NCBI GenBank assembly: GCA_022393335.1
Contig: JAJEKB010021488.1
Span: 2,187,215-2,251,214 of the forward strand
Length of the DNA: 64,000 nt
DNA from: Macrotrachela quadricornifera
Taxonomy: Eukaryota; Rotifera; Eurotatoria; Philodinida; Philodinidae
Direction of reading: 5' to 3'
Shown: piece by piece, positions 24,137 to 36,379 of the stretch
Layout of the letters: every line of letters begins with the position of its first letter
How positions within the stretch are numbered: position 1 is the first letter of the stretch
Program-made: the position numbers and the translations under genes
Notes under the pieces: generated by a model
Seen by the model: only the letters and a program-made list of their open reading frames with translations
The model's database searches: none
What the model was told of the DNA's origin: nothing

Positions 24137-24916
24137 TTAAATTTGAACTTGAGTTTTCTTGACGATAAGTGTAATTAACTTACTTAAAGCACCTTGATTT
24201 GATGGTTTTGAAGTAACATTCATTTCGTTCACAGCTGATGCCAATGTTTCATCATCATTATCATCAATTTCAACCAAATGCACGGTGTATGAACCAGAGT
24301 GCTCTAAAGCATTACTTTTGACAAGAAGTTCCGTTCCCATTCGTAAAATAACTTCATCTTCATTCTCATATTGTGTGTAACCAGATATTTTTTTTCCATT
24401 GATAGCTTCAATTAAAAAAAATGTTGCATTTTTATTATGACCGAGAAAATTTTTAATAACATTAATTGATGACGAACATGAATTAATACTCCACCATGTC
24501 ACAAGTTGATTTTTAGTAAAATTTTTTCCAATATCAAGATTTACACCTCGCCATAAAATTTCTTTGACAGTAGGTAGTTTATCTAATGCTGTATCAAACA
24601 ATTTTAAATATGGAAACCATATTTTTAATGCTGACCGATCTTCTGATCGTAATGCGTTATTTAATACACGATATAAAGTAGTATTACCCCATTCCATTGT
24701 ATAAATATAAATAGCAGCTGACTCATCTTTTGATAGTTCATGTTGTGATGGGAAATGACAGTATTTTTTAGCGACTTTGATATAACGAGGTAGTTCCTTA
24801 ATTTGCGATTCGATTGGTTCAAGTGCTTGCTCGATTGTAACCAGTTCTTCACTATGATAACCATAAACAGGTGGAAGTCGTTTAGTCGAAACATCTACGT
24901 CACCAAAACGATTCAT
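24137..24916 (-). CDS. NAD(+):protein-arginine ADP-ribosyltransferase
   Basis: Single-exon gene, 259 residues from the Met at 24916 (MNRFGDVDVS). The open frame extends 24 codons further upstream, but that leader is not protein-like and the start chosen fits the family. The R-S-E triad of arginine-specific ADP-ribosyltransferases is visible: Arg123 in LWRGV, Ser143 in TWWSINSCSS, and the E-x-E pair Glu186/Glu188 in YENEDEVIL. These enzymes move ADP-ribose from NAD to arginine side chains of target proteins. No signal peptide or lipid-anchor signal was seen, so a cytosolic form is likely, unlike vertebrate ecto-ARTs. The family is strongly expanded in bdelloid rotifers. No intron and no truncation are visible, so it appears intact. 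Confidence 0.87.
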   Translation of the reverse strand: MNRFGDVDVSTKRLPPVYGYHSEELVTIEQALEPIESQIKELPRYIKVAKKYCHFPSQHELSKDESAAIYIYTMEWGNTTLYRVLNNALRSEDRSALKIWFPYLKLFDTALDKLPTVKEILWRGVNLDIGKNFTKNQLVTWWSINSCSSSINVIKNFLGHNKNATFFLIEAINGKKISGYTQYENEDEVILRMGTELLVKSNALEHSGSYTVHLVEIDDNDDETLASAVNEMNVTSKPSNQGALSKLITLIVKKTQVQI

Positions 24917-26189
24917 TGTGTGGATTTTATATTCTGTTACAAGTGTAATAATTTTCAATCTGAAATAATTGATAAAAATGTTTCGCATTTACAGAACTAT
25001 AGAAAAAATCATACATAAAAATATGTTATTAGTATTTTCTCTCTAAACAACGATATAAATATGAAATATTTTTTCTTTTCTGATAATATATTCATGATAT
25101 TGCTGAGAAGAATATTTAAGCACACAAATTGATAAAACGGACAATGAGAATTACCATTCTCCGTATGTCTTAACAATCGATAGTACAACGAATTTCACAC
25201 TTTGTCTCTTAAAAATCTATCATCATATTATTTTTATAAAATTCATGACAAGATACTTGGGATCCTGTATTGCATATGAAGTTTTCATGCATATTCTAAG
25301 AAAACCTTTTTGTTGTAACAATGATTGCTTTGCAACGAAGTAATGTTTTAGGAAGAAAGTTTCTATGTACGTTGCACCATGCTGATACTTTCATGTTGGA
25401 TAAGAAAGATATCGAAAGATTTTTTGCGTTACAGCACGATTTCTTTCCTCAACCGAACCAATATTTCTGCAACATGCAACATAACTAGAGGCTGATTGTT
25501 GTTATCGAAAAACTCAACTAGTGATCACTAAAATACACGTGGAAAAATGAGACACCATCTGAGTTTACAAGTACAAAATATTAAAAAGAATCTCATTCAC
25601 GTCCGCATGAGTTTCATCTAGGCAACAAACATTCATATTTACTTTTAGATAGTCTATCACATAAATGACTAGTGATAATCAATGACCGATATCAACGATT
25701 TGTTGTAGTACTTTTCGATAGAGCATATTTCTAAAGGCATAATTTGATTCAATATTGTTCGTATCTAACATATATTAAAATCAGTTGTAGTCCAGATGTA
25801 CCTCATGTGAACGTATCACATTTAACAATATTATTTTCATTAGATTATCAACCTACGTAAAAATACTTATGTGCGCAATTTTTGTAAGGTATGCCAATAA
25901 TTTTAAAAGAATACTAACAACTGGTGGAAGTACCTGATGTTGGTCACAAAAATTTTATATTTTTGTCTAATGTATTGGAAAACGATAATCTTATGATCTT
26001 CTATAAGCTATCAACTTTGGATGACGCAAAATACACTTGGATCTCACTTGCTGTTCCTCCATTTTGTGTTTTGCCATTCCGGTATTACCACCATTAAAAA
26101 TCCTTTGAGTGAGCATATTAAATTGATATATACGTAGGATCAGTTTTTTCCGTCTCCCATTCTGATTAAAGAAAGATTTGAGTTCCAAT

Positions 26190-26380
26190 TACATCTCTAT
26201 CTTTCTCCTAACCTTGTTGTGAATCTATCCTGGTTCTAGTCCTACTTCACTTTCATCTCAATCTTGTTCCCATTTTGAATCTACTTCTGCCTTTGTTTTG
26301 ATCTTGTTCCACTTCTATCGTAAGTCTATCTCAATCCCAATGCTGTCCTGGTTCTATCCCTGCTTCAGTCAAGTAGAAAA
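26190..26380 (+). repeat. Pyrimidine-rich degenerate repeat
   Basis: Variants of CTATCTCAATCTTGTTCC and GGTTCTAGTCCTACTTC recur at about 18-24 bp spacing. The sequence is C/T-rich like the tract at 21415 but with a different unit. Confidence 0.5.
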
Positions 26381-27558
26381 CTTGCTCTCATTTTAGATCC
26401 TCCATGCCTTTTGACTATCTTTACATAATGATTTTTTCACTGTTCTAGAAAAATAATTTATGACATGAGATGTGATAATTTGACATTCGCAGAAATCTTA
26501 GGATAACATATGAATTATTATTCGTAACAAAAAGATGTTAATTAGTATTCTAGTGAAAAAGCTGGCTCTCAGCCCAGTCCTAGTTAGATCTTTACAAGAA
26601 ATTTGGGCTCCAAGACTACTTTGTCTGTCTCTATGTTAATCATTTCTACATTAATTTAGAGAGTGAAAGTCTCTTCGTAAACTGTTATTCTCGTTTCCAA
26701 ACATTCTTGTTGAAAATTCGACTAAAAGAATATTAATAAATATAAAACTATGTTAGAATTCGATCGATCAACAAATAGGCTAACCAAGTTTAGATGTACT
26801 CGCATATCTTAGTATCTCTTTCATGCCCTCATGAAAATCTCAGTTTTATCTTCGTTCATTCTTGACTTATTGGCAAAACAGCTGCCTGGTTGGACTTTTC
26901 GGATGGGAGGTACATTGTGATATTTCCATAATGAAGTCATGTAGCACCCACCGCCGAAGTCAAAGTTTTCAATCAGTCGATAGCTCTTGACCCAAAGACA
27001 GCACAAAGAGGTGTGAGCGGAGAGAAGATAGTTTGAAATTTAGATGAGTTCTTCATAGTTTCAGAAAAATCGATAAAAATTACAGTATATTTTATCTGGA
27101 TGAAATTTCACCCAATCTCATCCTCTACTTCTATTGGTCACACTAACCTCCTCTTGATCTTCTTCTGAATCTAACAAAATGCCATGAAATAGGCATACAC
27201 CGAGCCCAAATTATAGCTCGGAGTGCGGCCCGACTAGTTCGAGTTTGTGCTCGGTACCTATCCAACAAACTCGGACTGGATCGACCATCGATATAATTCT
27301 CCAAGCGTTTTTTGAAGGTATACAATCAATCATGAAAACGTCCTAAAGCTTGAACTCGGGCTTGAATATTTCTGAACATCGCCAGTTTTTTTTTACAGAC
27401 GTCTGAAATCCTTCATTTTGTGGATCATTAATCTCATTATATTGAGACTTACAATAGTCATCCCTGACATGTTTTTTTCTGACTTATTTCTATGTTCTAT
27501 TAACAATAGAGTAAAAATGACCGAGTCCAGGCCCGAACGTTCGGACACCGTGTACGTC

Positions 27559-27762
27559 TACCACCGAAAGTTTTGTGTCGCTACCTATTACAGAAACTGA
27601 ATGCATAACGAACAGATTATCATGAACTGTGTGAAGCTTCACCCACACCCATTGATAATTACCATAACCTCCCTCTCGACTTTCCTCTGGGGAAATACCA
27701 TGGGAAGTTTCGTGATACTAGCTATTACAGGGATTGAATGCATAGCGAATAGACAAACATTC
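27559..27762 (+). repeat. Diverged direct repeat, about 58 bp, spacing about 140 bp
   Basis: The segment containing CTATTACAGAAACTGAATGC (27583-27602) is repeated as CTATTACAGGGATTGAATGC (27721-27740), with weaker similarity on both sides (ACCACCGAAAGTTT against ACCATGGGAAGTTT). No coding function is seen. Confidence 0.5.
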
Positions 27763-30700
27763 TTCTTTATATATAGATACTACTACGTATTATTCATACT
27801 TTCAACATTTTTCTAAGTCTTATCAAGTCAAAAATAAATGACTAAATTTAAACTTACAGAAATTAATCAAAAAAATCTTATTGAAAGAAAACAAAAAATG
27901 ATCAACGAAGCAAATTAATTTTTTTCTTTTTCAAATTAATTGATAAATAACTGAAAACAAATCCAAAGTAAAAATCCATTTATGATAGATTGTTAACAAG
28001 AACTAAATATATACATTTGAAAGACATTCTTTTAATGAAAAAAAAAAAGAATCAATCGGTATTTACCTTCAATCTTTTTACTGTGGTTTCGTTATTCTAT
28101 TTAATATAACGTACAAAAAATAAATGATGTGTTTGTTGATCAACTGTTTCGTTATTTTTATTTTCTCTTTCAGTATTTTTCACCGATTGCAAAATTCAGT
28201 TGTAATATTGACATTTCGTTCTTTGATCAAAATTCATACATTTTTACTTCTTTCTTTTTCAATATATAACATAGCCACGTGCAGAACTGATTACACAGCA
28301 GAAGTATTATTATTGAAGATCGAATGTAAATTTGTTTATAAGCATTTAAAAGGTTTGAATATTTCTAATACGAATTTTTTTTCACTACATTATCATGATG
28401 AATTGAAATATTCATTTATATATAATTACATCTATAATAAGTGACAACAATGAAATATTTATTTTAACAGGAAAACAAAATATTTCGATATTTTCTATTT
28501 TATATTCTCAATAATAATGATTACATTAAGTTTTAGAAAAAAGCTCATGAATACAACTAAAATATCGATAAAATTACTAAGTATAAAAGAAATTATTTTT
28601 TTGTAAGTTATTCAAAATGAATATGTTTTATATATGATTCATGTAAAATTCAAATATTTACTTAATTATATTATTTCTTAATAAATATATGAAAGATGAG
28701 TTTGTTTTTTTTCTTTTCATTTTCATTATCCGAGATAAATGAAAAACTTGCTCTATATTATCAATAAATTATCAAAAAGAAAATTTATTCTTCAAAGTTT
28801 TTATCTAACAAAATAAGTGTAACAATTTTTTTTATATTCTTTTCAATAGATCAATAGCTATAACTTATATTTAGATTAAATGTACACATGACAATACTCA
28901 AACAAATAATCTCTTATCAGTTTATATTCATATAACATTGAAATATACGAGATTATGTTGTTCTGGACTTACTCCATGGAAAAATAATTTTGATCAGATT
29001 TAATACTCAGAAAATATTCTAATATGATTTTATTTTATTATTAGAATCAATTTATGATGTTATTTTTGATAAAAATAGTTTTATTGATTATGAACTAAAA
29101 TATCTCTCATTGATGTATACTAGTAAGCAAAATTTCAGCTCATATGAAGAACAAGGGTGAGAGTAAGGGTGAGGGTGGCTAATCAGTAGTAACATAGATT
29201 ATCGGCAGCATGAATATTATTCTTGGCAATAATATTGCTGATTTTATTTTGATCATTAGAATCATCATTATTACGATCAATATTAAAACAATATAATAGT
29301 AGATGTAGGATTGTTCGTACGAGAGAATTCACAAGATTGTTCAACCGCTTTTTTACGTCGAGCTAATAGGTTATTACTGCGATGATATTGTATTTTTAGA
29401 GTATTTTTCGTTGAATCTCGTAATTCTCCTCAGGGACACCAGAAAAACAGAATTTCCAGTTTCGACTTGAAACTTTACACAGATAAGTCCTAGTGAGAAT
29501 AGTTTATTGCGAAAATTTCAAATTTTTTCGTTCATCTTATCCTAAAATACAAGTAACGCTCGTCAGAAGTGACTCGCATAACCCTCGACTGAATTCATTC
29601 TAGCTATTTCGAGAATTATTGATAGATAAATGGTCAAGAAATGTAATGCTAGAGCTGGTTGAGTTTGAACGAATCTCCCACATTTCATGATTTCTAAAAC
29701 CAAAAATATCAACCACCCATGATTTTCTCATCATAGATAATATTTTTTGACTTTTATGGTGCATTGATAAAGTACTACCATGAGTTGCCTGGACTATAGT
29801 ACAACCGCAGTTCATAATGAAAAACTGAGACAAAACGTAACATTCCCATTGATTTCAGCTGAGTTACTTTAGTCTGACCTAGTACCCTGAGGAAGCACAC
29901 ACACAAAATTATTTTTTTGATATGACTTTACATCTCAGTCAAGAAAACAGGAATACAGCATTTCGCTCCAACTTTTCATTGGAATTTTCCGTAGTATTTG
30001 TTCGTTACGATCTCCTAATATAAGAAAAAACGCATGATCTTCGAAACTAAGTGAACAAGAATTCGGAATGACAACAGGTAAATAACAGCATATTAGTATT
30101 CAGAAGTCCTTTAATGAATAGGTCCATTTTACGTCAAATGTCTAATAAAGAAATATTTTACCTCAAGAATCGAATCATTCGCCATTTTCTCAAAATGCCT
30201 AAAATCTCACTTATTGTACTTAAGATAAAGCTTTTAAATCAAAGTCTAGTCGTTTGCATATATAATGCCACTATATCAGCCGATATTTGTTCAGCTTTGA
30301 AGTTGGTGAATGCATCTTATTTAAACTCTTCTCAAAAAGCTACTAGATATTTTCTAGGAAAGAACTTCACCTATTTTGGAATATAATTTTACGGTTGATA
30401 TGTATGGAGATTTAACAACAGAACTTCAAACAGTCACTTCATTTATTACATATTTTTGTATAAATCTCACTCAAAGATTCAACGTGTAGTAATCAACACA
30501 AAAAACTGTTTATACTATAGAATTAATATCGGAAATAGATTCACGACCTCTGAATATCTGTGAGTCTAACTTAAAACAATAAGCAGTTCATCAAAGAAAG
30601 CTAAGAAATAGATCGCAAACATTTTTACTGACTTCGAATTCACATTTTCCGTGCTCGATAACGAACAGTCAAGTTTTATTAGAAATGATGATTTTCTAAT

Positions 30701-31179
30701 TTATCATTACTTAATACCTATCAATATTGAAAAACTAACTCTACATTTCGATTCCTCGTAGTCAATTGTCTTTGGTAGAGTTTTATTGGAGACAGTTTAT
30801 ATTATTTACTATTAATTATTTGGCAAGCCAACTCAGTTTTATTTATTGATCCTCGACCATCTTCGAACAAACTTCTAGGGAAAAAAAGTAAAACTAATTA
30901 CTAATTGTTTGGTAACTTATTACTAACAACAAATTTGACTTCAGATGTAAATTCTTCACCTTCCATTGGCCTTCATATAGTTTTGAACTAGAGTACTAAA
31001 AGCTTTTGATATTAATCTAGCTGACAACGTTTTCAGATTGACTTGAATACAGAATGATACAGAAAAGCCTTAGAAGAGCGCATATCTCTATAACTATAAA
31101 CTCCTTTTATGTTATATGACCTCTCCTCGAATCCATGAGACAAATTGTTATTTCGTAAAAAAAAATTATTTAAAAAAAT

Positions 31180-32285
31180 TCAAAAATTAATCGTATCATT
31201 CTATCCCTCGACCTCGAAAACCTTTCTTGAAGCTTTAAGATTCGATTTTTTCAAAGTTGAGGTTTCTTGTTGGTTTCTCTAAGAACATGTTTTGATAATC
31301 CTTTACCTGGCACAAACAAACAAACGCATTTCACTTTTTTTCGTATCAATCTCCCTTCGGTCGACGAAGCAGTAGATTTTCAAACTTTTGAAACCTAATC
31401 CCACCAATTGATTCCTCGCCCTTAAAAGCGCGTTGGTCAAATTTTATAAACAAATAAGTTTTTTGTGTTAAAAGAAAATTTTTTACAAAATCATAAAAAA
31501 AGTATTGGTACCATTCAATTCCACGACCCCAAAAACCTTCTAAGAACGTTTTCAGGAACTTTACGTTGTAGTATTATTGATATAATCGTTGTTGTTTTTT
31601 GATTGGTTAGGACAGGCAGACAGACGGACAAACTTTAAAGAAATTTATGGCTGTATAACCCTTTCGTTCAAAAAAACGGAATAAATTGATCGACAGATAA
31701 TAGATAAATAACAATGAACGATATATTTATATGGTAAATTGAGAAATGGTCTAATTTGTGTAATCGTTTTTCGTGAAGTACAATTCTTTAATATATATTT
31801 TAGATCATTCACCCGTTTTATTTTAACTTAATGATTAAATCCAAGATTTTTCACGGCAAATCTGAAATATTAAAAGAATCGAATTCGAAATTTGTTAATT
31901 GGGCATTCAATACTACTCATAAAAGTAAACTACGAGGAAGATACCAATATTGAAAAACACAAATAGCACAAGTACAGGCGATTTAAATACGCGACTCCGA
32001 TTACCTTTGGTCAAACTGTATAAGAAAAAATTTTCCTCAAAAGAATCCATTCTTTGTGTAAAAAAATCAACCTCAAAAAGATTCTAAAAAACTGACATCA
32101 CCAATCGATTCTCCGACCCCAAAAACCTATGTATCGAATTTTTTCTTAGAACTATTAGTGATTTTTCATTAGTTTAGCGAATACTCAATTCTGATTGGCT
32201 TGGTCGGACAGACAAACTTTAAGCATTTTAGCCTGCGTATTTAAACACTCTATAACCATTTCTTTCAGAAAAGGGAACAATATTT
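31180..32285 (+). repeat. Three diverged copies of a dispersed repeat
   Basis: Similar blocks occur near 31195-31330, 31370-31680 and 31965-32280. Each contains a word like CGACCCCAAAAACCT (31205 with CGACCTCGAAAACCT, 31524, 32115), and later copies continue to GGACAGACAAACTTTAA (31620-31640, 32208-32222) and to TATAACC..TTTC near their ends. The plus orientation is shared. There is no open frame; it is probably a non-coding transposon or SINE family. Confidence 0.55.
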
Positions 32286-32556
32286 GAGAATCTGGTTATT
32301 TATATTAAATTTTAGTTCAGGAAGCATTATTTACTATTGTTGCATACATGTAAAAGCCGAAAAGACGTTTCAACTATTCAATTTTCAAATTCGAATATTC
32401 TGACATTCAACTATTGTCAATTTTCAGGGAACAGCAGGCGAAACCCCGTAGCATCAGGTGACGGTGCCCATCACCACAAGATTAGTTGAAAGTTGAATAG
32501 TCGAATAGGCTTATCAATTATTACACTACTGAAATTTATGCGATGTTGGTAAACAA

Positions 32557-32805
32557 ATGTTTGAACAGTTTCATACATTAATAAAATTTTATCTAACTGT
32601 TCCTATTACCATTGCAAGTGCAGAAAGAGCATTTAGTGCATTAAATTGATTAAAAACTGCACTTCGATCTTTTATGAGTCAACCATGGCTTAACTATTGT
32701 TTATTGGCACATAGTTATAAAGAAAAAGTTGATAAAATTAATCCAAATCAAATGATGGCAAGATTCATATTGTCAATTGAAAAAAGACACTGTTTTTTTG
32801 GATAG
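32557..32805 (+). pseudogene. hAT transposase C-terminal (dimerisation) fragment
   Basis: A stretch of 83 codons with one in-frame TGA reads FYLTVPITIASAERAFSALN, stop, LKTALRSFMSQPWLNYCLLA. This is the hATC dimerisation signature (SAERxFSxLxxIKTxLRSxM) found at the C-end of hAT-family transposases. The rest of the transposase is absent. The internal stop and isolation show it is a dead remnant; it could be related to the source of the nearby hAT MITEs, but that is inference. Confidence 0.75.
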
Positions 32806-33689
32806 ATTGCCTAATGCGAAAAAAATAATTCTTATAATTTTTGAAAATTTATGTTTCTACAAAGATTGAGAACTTCTTTGGTGGAAAACGTAGCAAAACA
32901 GTACACAATTTCTCACAATCACAACACAAATGAATAGTTCAAATGGGCTTATTAAAAATGTTCTCAATTCTATAATAAAATAATAAAAGAAGTTTGATTA
33001 AGATAGCAATTAAGTTTTGACTGAGCCTTACCCTATTTGAAAACGTTCCGCCGCCTCTGCTCTGCAGTAGAGTTTATGAATCTAATGTGTATAGATGGTA
33101 CCATTTACTCTTATCTTTTTTGATGTTCATATATTTTATTTTTAATTAGTATCGATATGATAGATATACATTAACCGGAGAAGATCTTCCTTCACATCAG
33201 TAAAACTTCGGTAATTTTCGGATTGTATATTTTTTGCTGCACAATTATTGATTAACTCATGTCTGTGTAGAAAAAACTTCGACTCTGTGAAAAAAATTCC
33301 CCACAGCAAACATTGATTTTTCTCCTAAGACACGTAATTTCTGCATATAAACAGGTGAGAAAATAACTTATTTGGAATTTTTGACTGCAAAAGCCATGAT
33401 GAATAGAAGTCAGAGTCTATTTTCTGTGGACAAATACCCATACAATTGTAATTTCACGAACCGATGAAAATATAATTTCTTTCTTCGCATCTTAAAAAGC
33501 TGTATGAGATTAGTCATCACAAAAAAAAATCTATAAATTCTGTTCTGTTTTTTGCTTTTGACTTAACACAACAATCTGGGTTAACTACTCATTTTAACGC
33601 ATTTCGTAAATTAAATTCAATATTTTCTTGCTTCTTCATTGCAGATACAAGTAATTTATTGTTGAAGAGTATAAAAAAATCCTGTGAAC

Positions 33690-36379
33690 ATGCTTCAAAA
33701 GAAACGGGAATGGAATACATCGATCGACGAACCACATTTCTACGTACCTCTCAAACATATAAATGTTGAAGCTATAATTCGATTATTTGCTGCTGATGTA
33801 ACAATCACACAAATTTTTCGAAACGATGATAAAATGATACCAATCGAAGCTATTTATTGTTTTCCTATAGAAAATCAAGCAGCTGTATATGCATTTACAG
33901 CTCGTACTGATGATCGTGAAATTATTGCTCAATTGAAAGAAAAGAAAGAAGCTCAACAAGAATATAATAATGCACTTCGATTAAATCATGGTGCTTATAT
34001 GCTTGAACAGGATGAACAATCTCAAGACAACTTTATCATCAATGTTGGTGCTCTTCCACCTGGTAAAGAATGTTCAATAACAATTTCATATGTAAGTGAA
34101 CTAGATCTTGTTCAAAATGGAATTCAAATTCAATTTGTCATTCCGACAACCATCGCGCCTCGTTACAATCCGAATGATGGCCGTATCAGTTCACCCGCAA
34201 GAACCACAAGTAAGTATGTTGAATTATCGCCATATACAATTGAATTTCATTGTCGCGTGGAAAATGTCGGAATATCACATATTAGTTCAATATCACATCC
34301 AATTCAAGTTCAACTCAATCACGATGATTCCTATATGATTGAATTTTCTCAAGAAAATGTTCATTTAGATCGAGACATTATCATTAATATTGAATTAGTT
34401 AAAGATCGATCGAATACAATAATTGCTATTGAATCTGGTGCTATAATGGCATCATTCATTCCTACTGAACAAGATTGTCAACTTGCGATGAGGAATACTA
34501 AATTCACTAATGAATTTATCTTTGTTGTTGACTGTAGTGGATCAATGGAAGATGAGAATAAAATTGGATTAACTCGTCTCAAGTTTATTCAATGATATCA
34601 CAGTCGTCTATAATAAAAATAATGCTCAACAAGCAGAACAATATATTAACAACATGAAAACTGATTTAGATGGAACAGAATTGGTAAGTTTATTAGGCTT
34701 GTAAAGTTTTACATTAAGTAGAATGAATCATTTCGTTTAATTACTTCCTTTAGAATGGCTTTCAGAGCATCCACCAGTTCAAGGTTATGCGCGTCAAATA
34801 TTTCTTTCTGATGGTGAAATTTCAAATGTCGATCAAGTTCTTACTTTGTGTCGTTCAATGTCTAATTCCACTCGAATATTTTCATTTGGTTTAGGTCATT
34901 CTCCAAGTCGTTCGCTTATAAAAGGTCTTGCTAGTACAACCAATGGATGTTCTGTGTTCATTCCACCTGCTACAAATGTTGATATATACGTCGGAGAACA
35001 ATTGCAAAAGGCACTACAGCCTTGTATTACTAATGTTAAAATAAAATGGAATCTAGACAAAACATCTTTCAGTGTTGTTCCATCAAATGCATCACCTGTT
35101 TTTATTAATGATCGTCTCATTGTCTATGCTCTCATTGATGATACGGCGACATTATCATTCGATCATAATGTAAGTGTTGAACTATACAGTGAACAACATC
35201 GATTAGGTGAAGCTACAATTAACCAAATTCTGAGCATCAGTAATAATGAAACGATTGCTCGACTAGTTGCTAAAAGACACATTCTTGAACTGCAACATTC
35301 AAAATTACCCTTATCAATGAAGAAAGATGTGATAAATTCGGAGCAAATTTATCCCGAAACATCTGATCAACAATCGGTAGTAGCATCGAATGATCATGCT
35401 GAAATGACAGAAGTAACCATAAAAAAAACGTATTATTGATATTTCATTCAAACATAATATTTTGAGTCCATACACAGCTTTCGTCGGAATTGAAAGACGT
35501 GTTAATGCAAACAATGATGGTATGATCTTACACGAAGTGCCTATTCAAATATCAGCTGACAACCAATATTTAAAGCATTTGCAGATGAGAATCTCTGACA
35601 TGTATAGTATTAAACAACAAAGTTCGAGACGCAACTGCAGAAGAATCGATGAATCATGTAATAACATGAACATATTTGGACGTCCGGACGAATGTTATGG
35701 TCATATGATTTACCGGCTTTATAAGGATACTTTATATCATAAAGAGCAGGCTCAAAAAAAGTATGAAAAGGCTTTAAAGTGTTATGATGAGATCCAATGG
35801 GATTATAAGGACGTTATACAACGTTATGAAGAAACTCTGGAACTTCTGAAGCGCTATGACGACGAGAAATCATCTATTAAAGCGCGTTATGAAGAGGCTT
35901 TAGAGTCTCTCAAGTGTTGTGAAGATGAGAAAGCAGCCGATGAAATACGACATCAAAGGTTTCAGGCACATATGCGGGACACCTTCGATTATGATTTGTC
36001 ATACAAAATTCAATATGCAAAAACTCTAGAGAAACAGTCTTCAAAAAGATCGGAGATGGCTGCTTGTAATAACGATCCAAGAAATCAAGATATTATTCGT
36101 CATCTAATCACTAAACAAAAATTTAACGGTCTATGGGATGTTAATACGAAAATCATTGAGAAATTAACTGGAAAATCATTATCAGACTTTCAACAACTAG
36201 AAAATACTGAAATGCTGACCTCAGCTATTATTATCGTTGTATTCGAGACATGTTTTGCTTCACTGTCGTCACTGTGGTATGGTTTAGTACAGAAAGCACG
36301 TAAATGTCTTCTTGATATGCTTGAAAATGACAACCGTAAATTTGATACTTTACTTGATAACATTCGAAAGCAAATATAA
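33690..36379 (+). pseudogene. VIT / vWA domain protein (VWA5A-like), disrupted
   Basis: The start is the ATG at 33690 (the GTG two codons upstream is not a start). The VIT domain (EPHFYVPLKHINVEAIIRLF onward) is complete, and a vWA domain begins with FVVDCSGSM (DxSxS metal site). Three breaks follow. (1) After IGLTRL, about 35-40 residues of the vWA core are missing and the frame changes; coding resumes at 34582 as SLFNDITVVYNKNN up to a GTAAGT donor at 34684. (2) The next coding block (34741, LLPLEWLSEHPPV) is preceded by AA where an AG acceptor is expected. (3) An extra base in the A8 run at 35421-35428 causes a stop; coding continues from 35429 (RIIDISFKHNILSPYTAF). The C-terminal part has three 21-residue coiled-coil repeats (35756-35944) and a conserved end like the VWA5A/PARP4 tail. 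Lesion 3 could be a sequencing error; lesions 1 and 2 suggest a true pseudogene. Confidence 0.8.
35756..35944 (+). repeat. Three 63-bp tandem repeats coding a coiled coil
   Basis: Units 35756-35818, 35819-35881 and 35882-35944 each encode 21 residues with the pattern xRYEEALExLKxxxDEKxxx. The pattern is exactly three heptads per unit, so duplication extends the coiled coil without a phase change. It lies inside the C-terminal part of the VIT/vWA gene. Confidence 0.7.

Larger units (their letters stand above)
24917..32556. other. Gene-poor interval
   Basis: About 7.6 kb with no convincing gene. Short open frames (for example 28124-28444 plus and 30114-30386 plus) are hydrophobic or low-complexity and lack domains. 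Listed separately are a pyrimidine-rich tract, a diverged direct repeat and a family of about 300-bp repeats. Confidence 0.4.

Noticed and set aside
28124..28444. 106-codon hydrophobic open frame
   Set aside because: Begins with a signal-like stretch but then loses any protein pattern; probably an AT-rich artefact.
29148..29180. GGGTGAG-type G-rich run as a telomere-like repeat
   Set aside because: Too short and irregular (AGGGTGAGAGTAAGGGTGAGGG) to be telomeric; no array and no subtelomeric retroelement next to it.
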